From Clostridia bacterium (lineage in GTDB: Bacteria > Bacillota > Clostridia > Christensenellales > QALW01), in contig CAAGID010000009.1 in assembly GCA_900769815.1 (NCBI GenBank), positions 1-20,286 on the forward strand: DNA of 20,286 nucleotides. The letters run 5' to 3'. Made by a program: the position numbers and the translations under genes. Below the pieces are notes generated by a model that saw only the letters and a program-made list of their open reading frames with translations, did not search any database and had not been told where the DNA came from. Of this stretch, positions 6,819-13,662 are shown piece by piece; within the stretch, counting starts at the first letter, position 1; each line of letters opens with the position of its first letter.

Positions 6819-6986
6819 ATGGAGTGTGAAAATTTTCTGTGCATTTATCAGGAGGACGATAAGTGTACTTTGGACAGTATATCTTTAGGTATTATGGGAG
6901 AATGTCAGGAATGTATATATGTAAATATCGAACCTGAACTTTTAAAGGAGTTAAAAAAGAAACATTTAGAAAGGCTTTCGGAATAA
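6819..6986 (+). CDS. 55-aa cysteine-rich protein, function unknown
   Basis: A short soluble protein of 55 aa, with no signal peptide or membrane segment. It has five cysteines: C3, C8 and C16 in the first half and a CxxC pair (C29, C32). The tail is charged and probably helical, ending in LKELKKKHLERLSE. The cysteine spacing suggests metal binding or redox activity, but I cannot name the family with confidence. The ATG at 6819 is preferred to an in-frame upstream start at 6759, because AGGGGGTG sits about 6 nt before it and the upstream start lies inside the structured RNA and its terminator. No promoter was seen between that terminator and the gene, so its expression may depend on read-through. 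Confidence 0.75.
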   Translation: MECENFLCIYQEDDKCTLDSISLGIMGECQECIYVNIEPELLKELKKKHLERLSE

Positions 6987-6994
6987 ATGAAAAG

Positions 6995-7015
6995 GGGCGG
7001 AATTTTCCGCCCTTA
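6995..7015 (+). terminator. Intrinsic terminator after the cysteine-rich gene
   Basis: GGGCGGAA/TTCCGCCC (6995-7012) forms an 8-bp GC-rich stem, followed by only TTATTTACT. The T-run is weak on the plus strand; upstream AAAA would give a weak T-run on the minus strand. Confidence 0.65.
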
Positions 7016-7024
7016 TTTACTATC

Positions 7025-7053
7025 TTGTCTTTTTTGACAGAATGTGATATAAT
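7025..7053 (+). promoter_or_regulatory. Promoter of the dehydrogenase-like gene
   Basis: TTGTCT (7025-7030), a 17-bp spacer and a perfect TATAAT (7048-7053) predict a start near 7060 and a ~22-nt leader. A TTGACA at 7035-7040 is better as a -35 box but has no well-spaced -10 partner except TATATA at 17 bp. Confidence 0.65.
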
Positions 7054-7081
7054 ACCTATATATTGTTGCAAGAGGTGCTTT

Positions 7082-8290
7082 ATGAAGAAAAAGGTTACCG
7101 TTGATGAATGTATAGCCCGCCCTGTCCGTGCGGTGGTTTTCGGCGATAGCGGATACGCCCGAAGCGTGTGGGGCAGAGTTATTCAGAATCTTAATGACAA
7201 AGAACTTATTGAGGCTAACTGCGTTTTTATCCGCGATAAAAAGGCGGACAAGTATCAAAGGCAGTTTAACCGCTATAATCTTTCATTTAAGCAGGGAGCA
7301 AAAGAGATTTTAAAGGATATTAACTGCGTTTCCGGTGTTGTTGACGGATTTTCTGATTTTAATGCCGTTTCTGACCTTGCTGATAACAACGATATAACAA
7401 CAATATTATGGGCACCTAAATATAAGCAGGAATTCAGAAAGGATTCCTTATTACATCTTCTTACGATGCTTCTTTTTAGGCGGTTCTGTCAGGAAAAGTG
7501 TGGTTTTGAGATAATTTCAAGCGTAAACGAAGATAATAACAGCGATACCTTGAGGCAGGATATCGTTGAATACGCATCCTATCGTCAGTTAGGTATGGAT
7601 TTTATAAATTGGATGACTATGGAGTGCCGTTTTATAAATTCCTTTGTTGAAACGCGAGTAGGCGTTGAGAGTATTGGCTCAACCCTAACGATAAATTCAG
7701 AAAGATATTTTTTATGTGCTTTTGATAAAAAGGACAAGTTATTATCTTTATCCGACAGAGTATATATAAACGAGGAGCTTTCCTCTTATTATCTGATAAG
7801 GCGTCATATTTACGAAGGTGCATTATGTTGTGCCTGTGCCTACGCACTTTTGCACGACGTTAAGACCCTTGATGCTTTTATGCTTCGCTCAAACCTTGTA
7901 CGTCATCTTACCGTATCTCTTTTTGAAGAGATTATTCCTGCACTTGACGTTAATTTTGAAACCGTTCAGGCTTATGCAGTTGAAATGCTGCAGCGTTTTG
8001 AAGATGCTTCTGTATCAGTCAAATGGATTGATTATGCTGAGAATTTAGGAGAAAAGTTTAAGGAAAGCATTATTCCTTTAATAAAACGCTATACGGAAAT
8101 TCATCAGAAGTTGCCTAAACACTTGATTTTTAGTTTATTCTGCACTATAAAAATGTACGAATATATGAATATTAACGATGAATTCTCAAAAAAGTTCAAG
8201 GAAAGCGATGACCATTATAAGGAACTCTGGGGCGAAGATATTTCAGAGATAAAGGAAGAAATCGAAAAGTATAACAGTAAATTTAATTAA
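7082..8290 (+). CDS. Catalytically degenerate tagaturonate reductase/mannitol dehydrogenase homologue
   Basis: A 402-aa protein of the polyol-specific long-chain dehydrogenase family (UxaB/MtlD type). The N terminus retains a remnant Rossmann motif, FGDSGYAR (20-27). A middle segment, SSVNEDNNSDTLRQ through FVETRVG, parallels the UxaB region that normally reads P-C-E-L-I-x-x-N-G ... L-V-D-R-I-V. The C-terminal domain has EEIIPALDVNFETVQAYA, MLQRF and a KFKESIIPLIKRYTE segment, typical of the mannitol dehydrogenase C-terminal fold. The signature K-x(4)-N-x-x-H, which holds the catalytic lysine, asparagine and histidine, reads R240, E245 and L248 here, so oxidoreductase activity is unlikely. 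It may be a sensor, a regulator or a repurposed enzyme. The ATG at 7082 follows AGAGGTG; an upstream TTG lies within the promoter. It is monocistronic, between terminators. Confidence 0.75.
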   Translation: MKKKVTVDECIARPVRAVVFGDSGYARSVWGRVIQNLNDKELIEANCVFIRDKKADKYQRQFNRYNLSFKQGAKEILKDINCVSGVVDGFSDFNAVSDLADNNDITTILWAPKYKQEFRKDSLLHLLTMLLFRRFCQEKCGFEIISSVNEDNNSDTLRQDIVEYASYRQLGMDFINWMTMECRFINSFVETRVGVESIGSTLTINSERYFLCAFDKKDKLLSLSDRVYINEELSSYYLIRRHIYEGALCCACAYALLHDVKTLDAFMLRSNLVRHLTVSLFEEIIPALDVNFETVQAYAVEMLQRFEDASVSVKWIDYAENLGEKFKESIIPLIKRYTEIHQKLPKHLIFSLFCTIKMYEYMNINDEFSKKFKESDDHYKELWGEDISEIKEEIEKYNSKFN

Positions 8291-8291
8291 C

Positions 8292-8322
8292 GACAAAAAG
8301 ACCGATTTTCGGTCTTTTTGTC
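8292..8322. terminator. Bidirectional intrinsic terminator
   Basis: GACAAAAAGACCGA (8292-8305) and TCGGTCTTTTTGTC (8309-8322) form a 14-bp perfect stem with a TTT loop. The T-run is inside the stem, as is common for terminators that work both ways. The core is almost identical to the terminator at 10383-10410. Confidence 0.85.
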
Positions 8323-8351
8323 TTGTGAAAAGCGTAATCTTATGGTAAAAT
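8323..8351 (+). promoter_or_regulatory. Promoter of the acyltransferase-membrane protein pair
   Basis: TTGTGA (8323-8328), a 17-bp spacer ending in TATGG and TAAAAT (8346-8351) form an extended -10 promoter. It starts right after the preceding terminator stem. Confidence 0.75.
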
Positions 8352-8382
8352 AAAGCAAGCATTAAAAAAGGAGGAGAGGTCT

Positions 8383-9666
8383 GTGGCAAAGAAAAATAAG
8401 CTTCGGTGGATGCGTCTTGATAATGCTGCAAAGATCTATCCTGCTGCAAGAAGTCAAACGTGGAGTAACGTTTTCAGGCTTTCAGTTACACTTAAAGATA
8501 CTGTTGATAAAAAGGTTCTGCAAAATGCTTTCAGCGTTACGGCAAAGCGTTTTCCCTCCATAGTGGCTAGGTTAAGAAAAGGTGCGTTCTGGTATTATAT
8601 TCAAGAGGTTGAAAAAGTACCTGAACTAAAAAAGGAAAGCAGTTATCCCTTAACAAGAATGTCAAAAAGCGAAACACGTAAGTGTGCTATGCGAGTTATT
8701 GCATATAAAAACCGTATTGCAGTTGAAATTTTCCATTCATTAACCGATGGGAATGGAGCTCTTGTATTCTTAAAATCATTGCTTAGTGAGTACGTTGAAG
8801 AAAAATATAACGTTAAAATTCCCAATGAAATGGGAATTCTGGATAGACGCGAAGCTCCTAAAGAGGAGGAATTTGAGGATTCCTTTATAAAAAATAAAGG
8901 CAAAATCAGTGCAAGCCGAAAGGACAGCGATGCTTGGCGGTTGCTTGGTACTGATGAACCTGCAGGCTTTTTAAATCTTACCTGCTTTAAGATTCCTGTT
9001 GATAAGGTGTTAAAAAAGGCACATGAGTATAACGTAAGTCTTACAGTATTTCTTGCCTCTGCAATGATGATGGCACTGCAGAATCTTCAGAAGGATATGG
9101 TCAAAAAACAAAAGCACCGTAAATCCATAAAGGTGCTTATTCCCGTAAATTTAAGAAAACTTTTTAATAGCAGAACTTTGAGAAATTTCGTTTTTTATAC
9201 AACGCCTGAAATTGAGCCTCGCTTAGGAGAATATTCATTTAGTGAGATTTTAAAGATAGTAACTCATAAAATGGGGCTTGATATAACTGATAAGCAGATG
9301 GCAAAAAAGATTGCCGTCAACGTTGAAAGCGAACAGATGCTTATTGTAAAAATTCTGCCATTGTTTATAAAAAATATGGTTATGAAGGCGATTTTTAACG
9401 CCGTAGGGGAAAGAAAATCCTGTCTTAGTCTTTCAAACTTAGGTGCGGTTAAAATTCCAAAAGAACTGGAAGAATATGTTGAACGCTTCGATTTTATATT
9501 GGGTATTCAGGCAACTGCACCCTATAATTGCGGTGTGTTATCATATAAAGATACTCTCTATATTAACTTTATAAGGAATATTCGCGAACCTATGCTTGAA
9601 GCAAGCTTTTTCAGCGTTTTAAGAGATATGGATATTCCCGTTACAGTTGAAAGCAACAAACAGTAA
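8383..9666 (+). CDS. Condensation-domain-like acyltransferase (alcohol acetyltransferase family)
   Basis: A 427-aa protein of the CoA-dependent acyltransferase/condensation fold, closest by eye to bacterial proteins annotated as alcohol acetyltransferase. The catalytic HxxxDG motif is present as HSLTDG (H118, D122, G123). A second conserved region, KVLIPVNLRKLFNSRTLRNF (about residues 250-270), corresponds to the segment that normally precedes the donor tunnel. Family members move an acyl group from a CoA or carrier thioester to an alcohol or amine; the substrate is unknown. GTG is the start: AAGGAGG lies 8 nt upstream. No signal peptide is seen. It is followed after 15 nt by the zinc-ribbon membrane protein, so the two are an operon, and the pair is enclosed by near-identical terminators. 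Confidence 0.8.
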   Translation: MAKKNKLRWMRLDNAAKIYPAARSQTWSNVFRLSVTLKDTVDKKVLQNAFSVTAKRFPSIVARLRKGAFWYYIQEVEKVPELKKESSYPLTRMSKSETRKCAMRVIAYKNRIAVEIFHSLTDGNGALVFLKSLLSEYVEEKYNVKIPNEMGILDRREAPKEEEFEDSFIKNKGKISASRKDSDAWRLLGTDEPAGFLNLTCFKIPVDKVLKKAHEYNVSLTVFLASAMMMALQNLQKDMVKKQKHRKSIKVLIPVNLRKLFNSRTLRNFVFYTTPEIEPRLGEYSFSEILKIVTHKMGLDITDKQMAKKIAVNVESEQMLIVKILPLFIKNMVMKAIFNAVGERKSCLSLSNLGAVKIPKELEEYVERFDFILGIQATAPYNCGVLSYKDTLYINFIRNIREPMLEASFFSVLRDMDIPVTVESNKQ

Positions 9667-9681
9667 AAAGGAAGTTATTTT

Positions 9682-10377
9682 ATGTATTGTATAAACTGCG
9701 GTGTGAAGCTTGAAGATACCGAAAAAAAGTGCCCTCTTTGCGGTACGGTGCCTTATCACCCTGAAATTCACAGAAAATCTGAGGATAGTATTTATCCGCC
9801 GGACAGATATCCTACCTATAAAATGAATCCATTAAGCGTAATGATAATAATTATTACCGCCTTTTTAATACCGATGACGGTGTGCCTTCTTTGCGACCTT
9901 GAGTTTTCAGGCGGAATCGTGTGGTCAGGCTACGTAACCGGTGCGTTGATGCTTACTTATATTATTTTTATTCTGCCCAAGTGGTTTAAAAATCCTAACC
10001 CCGTAATTTTTGTGCCCTGCGATTTTTTAGCGGTACTTTTATATCTTTTGTATATAAACCTCCAATCCCAAGGAACTTGGTTTTTACCTTTTGCTTTACC
10101 TGTAGGTACTGTTTTCGCTTTAATAATTACTGCCGTTATCACTTTGGTAAAGTACGTTAAAAAAGGCTTTCTTTATATCTTTGGCGGTATGTTTATTGCC
10201 TTAGGACTATCTTCACTGCTGGTAGAGTTTTTATTAAACGTAACTTTTCCTGAACTGAAGTTTGTTCTTTGGTCAATTTATCCATTAGTCGCCTTGGTTT
10301 TACTTGGCGGAATGTTGATTTTTTTAGCAATTTGCAAGCCGGCAAAGGAAAGTTTAGAGAGAAAGTTCTTTATATAG
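9682..10377 (+). CDS. Zinc-ribbon membrane protein (DUF6320-like)
   Basis: A 231-aa integral membrane protein. A short N-terminal zinc ribbon (C3xxC6 ... C17PLC20) is followed by a linker and about six hydrophobic segments, near residues 50-72, 77-99, 107-126, 133-156, 162-187 and 194-220. It resembles proteins I remember as DUF6320, which often sit beside alcohol-acetyltransferase-like genes, as here. The ribbon would face the cytosol if the N terminus is inside. AAGGAAG lies about 9 nt before the ATG. With the upstream acyltransferase it probably forms a membrane-associated acyl-transfer unit, for example for lipid or envelope modification; this is inference from the pairing only. Confidence 0.78.
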   Translation: MYCINCGVKLEDTEKKCPLCGTVPYHPEIHRKSEDSIYPPDRYPTYKMNPLSVMIIIITAFLIPMTVCLLCDLEFSGGIVWSGYVTGALMLTYIIFILPKWFKNPNPVIFVPCDFLAVLLYLLYINLQSQGTWFLPFALPVGTVFALIITAVITLVKYVKKGFLYIFGGMFIALGLSSLLVEFLLNVTFPELKFVLWSIYPLVALVLLGGMLIFLAICKPAKESLERKFFI

Positions 10378-10382
10378 TAACC

Positions 10383-10410
10383 AAAAAGACCGATTTTTCG
10401 GTCTTTTTTT
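10383..10410 (+). terminator. Intrinsic terminator after the acyltransferase pair
   Basis: AAAAAGACCGA (10383-10393), loop TTTT, TCGGTCTTTTT, and further T to 10410. The core matches the terminator at 8292-8322 almost base for base. Confidence 0.88.
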
Positions 10411-10414
10411 CATA

Positions 10415-10443
10415 TTGAAAAACAGGTGGCGGTATGGTATAAT
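10415..10443 (+). promoter_or_regulatory. Promoter of the rhamnosidase-like gene
   Basis: TTGAAA (10415-10420), a 17-bp spacer ending in TATGG and TATAAT (10438-10443) form an extended -10. The start site is predicted near 10450, giving a ~23-nt leader with no visible operator dyad. Confidence 0.82.
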
Positions 10444-10472
10444 TAAGACAATAAAATATTAAGGAGTATATT

Positions 10473-13115
10473 ATGGCATATTCAGTTGAAAAGCGTGAGT
10501 TCAATAACTCTATGTGGATTTGTGCAAAGGATGAATTCCTTAAGACTGCTGAAAGAATTGAAGATATTGAAGGGGCGAAATGGATTTGGCCCACCACCTA
10601 CACAAGGGCGTACATAAGAAAAAATTTCGTTATCGATAATATTTCAACTTGTTATGCACAGTTTATTTGCGATAACGTGTTTGATTTATTTATAAATAAA
10701 AAGCCCGTTTCCTTAAATAAAAAGAAGTTTTCAGGGGAAATTACCTCCTTTTTAAAAGAAGGCGAAAACCTTATAAATATCCGTGCCTATCAGAGCAACG
10801 ATGATAGGTTCTTTACTTCGGCAATAACGGGAATTATTAAAAATGCAAATATGTGCATTTATACAGATAATAGTTGGGAGAGTTATATTCCCGTTGATAT
10901 GTGGGGAAACGATGAGCCAGAAAATTGGATGAGTATTGAGAGCAAACATAATAATTTAACACTTGAAAGTCCTATTCATCCAAGGCTTTATAAGCGTTCC
11001 CTTTATTTAAGACGGAAATTTTTCACGGAAAAGCCCATAGAGAAAGCGACACTTTTTGCTACCTGCAGGGGGTTAGGAGAATTTTATATAAACTCGGTAC
11101 GTACCGATAATGAAATTTTATCTGACGGCATCTCGGAAAAATATAAGGAGTACCGTGAAATTGACGTAACGCCGCTTATTAAGGACGGCGAAAATATTCT
11201 GGGTGTTATTACGGGCAACGGTTGGCTTAACAGTGAGTCACATTCAAAGGTGTATATGAATAAGAATATGGTGCTTTCAGAACTTTATATTTCTTACGTT
11301 GACGGCACTGAAGAAGTTATCGGTACCGATGAATTATGGAAGTGCAATTTCTCACCTTTAACTGATAACGATTTGCAGTTTGGCGAAAGGTATGATGCCC
11401 GTCTTGAAATTAAAAATTGGTGCGAAAGTGATTTTGACGATAGCCTTTGGAATGACGTTCAGTGTTTAGAGGCTGACAGTGAAATTCGTGATTATGTTTT
11501 AAGGGACTATCCGCCAATATATATTATGCGTAAGCTTAAGCCTGAAAAGACTCTTGTAAGAGATACCCGTGTTATATATGACTTTGGCGAAAACTGCACG
11601 GGCAGATGCTCGATTTTACTTAATAATACTCTTAAAGGGCAAGAAGTAAAAATCAGCTTTTGTGAACGTCTTGATGAGTATGGCGAGTTTGTTGTAGGAA
11701 ATTATACGCCTATCTTTTTTAACCGTGATGCCGTATATGAAGGTAAAGCCTTAGGGTGTATGCGTAACTTTGATTTTTACACGTGCAAAGGCGGAAAGAA
11801 AGAATATTACGAGCCACGCTTCGCTTTCTCAGGCTTCAGGTACGTGTGTGTTGAGGGCATAAAGGATAAATCTCAGGTTGAAGAAATTACCTTTAACGTT
11901 ATGCATAACGCTTTAAAGCGTACAGGCAAAATAAAAAGTCAATATTCCTTTATAAATGAACTGTATAAGGCAACCTTAAGAACGTGGAACAACAATATTT
12001 TAAACGGAACTATAAATTGCCCTACAAGGGAAAAGAACTTTGTCGCCGGAGAAAACCACATATTTTCAGCCACAGCCAACTATCTTGAGGATTGCGATGA
12101 TTTTCTTGCACGCTTTAATGACGGAGGAAGAAAAATCTGTACCCATATTTACGGTTGGGGCGATGAAAAGTATATTATCCCGTGGACTTTGTATAAGTTT
12201 TACCGCGATAAGGGTGTTCTTGAACTGTGCTATAAGGATATTTTGAATTTTGCCTATAACAGAGTTGAAACGTCTTACCATAACCTGCCTAAAGAAAAAG
12301 AAGGCCTTTCAGATATTCTTGCACCTGACGGTCTTACTCTTGATAAGCACTTTTTTGCAAGCTGTTTTTATTGCCATATGCTTAAAACCGTGGCACAGAT
12401 TGCCGAGGTTTTAGCTGATTACAAGACAAGCGATGAGTTTATGAGGCTTGCATCTCTTGCCGTTGACGCCTTTAATGAAAAGTTTTTTGATACTGAAATA
12501 AATGATTATACTCCGCAACTTCAGTCTTCAAAGGTGCTTCCCTTGGCATTTGGACTTGTGCCCATTCATAGGGAAAGGCTTCTTGCCCAAAGGTTAAATG
12601 ATGAAATTCTTAAAAAAGGTCATCTTACAACGGGTATTGTGGCAACCAAGTATATTCTTGGTGTTTTATGCGATTACGGCTACAAGGATACTGCCTTTAT
12701 GCTTCTTGACCGCAACAAATATCCTTCCTGGAAGAATATGCTTAAAGGGCTTAACACTATCCCTGAAAGCTGGGTGGGCTTATATGATAAAAGTCAGGAA
12801 AACAGCGTAAGTATGAATAATTTTGCGTTGGGCACCGTTACAGGCTGGCTCTTTGAATATTTAGGCGGAATCCGTTACCGCGAATCAACACCGGGTTTTT
12901 CTCACGTTGTGCTGCGACCTACCTTTATTAAGGAAATAGGCTCCTTTGATGCTGAGTATAAGTCGGTTTACGGTTTGATTTTAACCCATTGGCATTTTGA
13001 AGGCAACACCGTAATATTTAATTTTTATGCCGAACGTAACGTAACACTTATTTTACCTGACGGAAGCGTTAGTTCATATCCTAAGGGCGAGCATAGGGTA
13101 GTTACTACTGCGTAA
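10473..13115 (+). CDS. GH78-like alpha-L-rhamnosidase with altered active-site motif
   Basis: An 880-aa cytosolic protein with the GH78 layout. N-terminal beta-sandwich modules (including a rhamnosidase-N-like segment around LFATCRGLGEFYINSV and GNGW) are followed by a concanavalin-like segment (VIYDFGENCTGR, ISFCERLDEYGEF, FSGFRYVCVEG). The (alpha/alpha)6 catalytic domain spans about residues 480-800, and a short C-terminal beta-domain contains PGFSHVVLRP and HWHFEGNTVIFNF. In characterised GH78 enzymes the motif reads D-C-P-x-R-E-x-x-G-W-x-G-D. Here it is N515-C-P-T-R-E520-K-N-F-V-A-G-E527. The general-acid glutamate remains as E520, while the flanking aspartates are N and E. The usual W-E-R-W base region is P-E765-S-W. 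Activity or specificity may therefore differ from true rhamnosidases. AAGGAG lies 7 nt before the ATG. No signal peptide is seen and it is monocistronic. Confidence 0.82.
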   Translation: MAYSVEKREFNNSMWICAKDEFLKTAERIEDIEGAKWIWPTTYTRAYIRKNFVIDNISTCYAQFICDNVFDLFINKKPVSLNKKKFSGEITSFLKEGENLINIRAYQSNDDRFFTSAITGIIKNANMCIYTDNSWESYIPVDMWGNDEPENWMSIESKHNNLTLESPIHPRLYKRSLYLRRKFFTEKPIEKATLFATCRGLGEFYINSVRTDNEILSDGISEKYKEYREIDVTPLIKDGENILGVITGNGWLNSESHSKVYMNKNMVLSELYISYVDGTEEVIGTDELWKCNFSPLTDNDLQFGERYDARLEIKNWCESDFDDSLWNDVQCLEADSEIRDYVLRDYPPIYIMRKLKPEKTLVRDTRVIYDFGENCTGRCSILLNNTLKGQEVKISFCERLDEYGEFVVGNYTPIFFNRDAVYEGKALGCMRNFDFYTCKGGKKEYYEPRFAFSGFRYVCVEGIKDKSQVEEITFNVMHNALKRTGKIKSQYSFINELYKATLRTWNNNILNGTINCPTREKNFVAGENHIFSATANYLEDCDDFLARFNDGGRKICTHIYGWGDEKYIIPWTLYKFYRDKGVLELCYKDILNFAYNRVETSYHNLPKEKEGLSDILAPDGLTLDKHFFASCFYCHMLKTVAQIAEVLADYKTSDEFMRLASLAVDAFNEKFFDTEINDYTPQLQSSKVLPLAFGLVPIHRERLLAQRLNDEILKKGHLTTGIVATKYILGVLCDYGYKDTAFMLLDRNKYPSWKNMLKGLNTIPESWVGLYDKSQENSVSMNNFALGTVTGWLFEYLGGIRYRESTPGFSHVVLRPTFIKEIGSFDAEYKSVYGLILTHWHFEGNTVIFNFYAERNVTLILPDGSVSSYPKGEHRVVTTA

Positions 13116-13120
13116 AACAA

Positions 13121-13150
13121 AACCCACGATACTATCGGTATCGTGGGTTT
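13121..13150. terminator. Bidirectional terminator between converging genes
   Basis: AACCCACGATAC (13121-13132) and GTATCGTGGGTT (13138-13149) form a 12-bp stem. It is followed by TTT on the plus strand and by TTTTGTTTTA on the minus strand. It ends both the rhamnosidase-like gene and the minus-strand valS operon. Confidence 0.85.
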
Positions 13151-13179
13151 CGTTGTATGGCATATCAAGCTCTGCTTTT

Positions 13180-13641
13180 TTAGATTTCTTCAAGCTTCGC
13201 CCCACAATTAGGGCAAACTAACTCTTCCTCGTCAAATTCGCCTGAAAAGGAGATGGTTTCCTTACATTCAGGGCAAACGTACTCGTCATACTCAAACTCG
13301 TCGTCGCAGTCACAATCGTCGCAGTCGCAGCAGCAGTCACAGTCACAATCGTCGTCACAATCGCAGCAGCAGTCACAGTCACAATCGTCGTCGCAATCGC
13401 AGCAACAATCACAGTCTTCGTCGTCGTAGATATACTCTTCAAGCTCTAAAAGGTCGTTGTCAAGCTCCTCAACGTATTCGCCAAGGGATTCAAGCTCGTC
13501 GTTTGCATCCTGAAGCTCATAAGAAACGTCTTCAAGTACGTCGATAATAGCAAGTAAAAGCTTACCTTCTTTTGTATCCTTTGAAATATCAAGGCCTTCT
13601 GCAAGACCCTTAAGATATTCTACTTTGTTTTCTACTGACAT
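13180..13641 (-). CDS. Small protein with Asp/Cys tandem repeat and zinc ribbon (CD1247-like N terminus)
   Basis: A 153-aa protein in three parts. Residues 1-70 are a helical, acidic domain (VEYLKGLAEGLDI, LLLAIIDVLEDVSYELQDAN) resembling what I remember as the CD1247 N-terminal family of Clostridia, found next to efp. Residues 77-114 are three copies of the 12-residue unit CDCCCDCDDDCD, the last degenerate, giving 19 cysteines in 36 positions. Residues 123-146 form a zinc ribbon (C123PEC126, C143PNC146). The strongly acidic, cysteine-dense repeat suggests binding of several metal ions or Fe-S clusters; no such domain is known to me. It is the last gene of the valS-yqeG-pepP-efp operon, 21 nt after efp, with GGAGG upstream of its ATG. 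A possible role tied to translation or metal homeostasis is inferred only from context. Confidence 0.85.
   Translation of the reverse strand: MSVENKVEYLKGLAEGLDISKDTKEGKLLLAIIDVLEDVSYELQDANDELESLGEYVEELDNDLLELEEYIYDDEDCDCCCDCDDDCDCDCCCDCDDDCDCDCCCDCDDCDCDDEFEYDEYVCPECKETISFSGEFDEEELVCPNCGAKLEEI
13306..13413 (-). repeat. 36-bp in-frame tandem repeat, three copies
   Basis: It encodes the Asp/Cys units of the preceding protein entry: copies at codons 77-88, 89-100 and 101-112. The first two are almost identical in DNA, with mostly synonymous changes (TCG/TCA, CAG/CAA on the plus strand), and the third has lost one Asp. The length is a multiple of three, so copy-number change by slippage would keep the frame. 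Confidence 0.9.
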
Positions 13642-13662
13642 AATAAACCTCCGAATAATAGA

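Noticed and set aside
6590..6844. 84-aa minus-strand reading frame over the structured RNA
   Set aside because: No ribosome-binding site, odd composition, and it overlaps a well-defined promoter-RNA-terminator unit on the plus strand.
13306..13413. Sequencing artefact or frameshift in the repeat
   Set aside because: The copies carry synonymous differences and the frame is open on both sides, which argues for a real coding repeat.
13218..13442. 74-aa Thr/Ala/Val-rich reading frame within the Asp/Cys gene
   Set aside because: It is a frame-shifted reading of the 36-bp tandem repeat; simple repeats keep alternate frames open.
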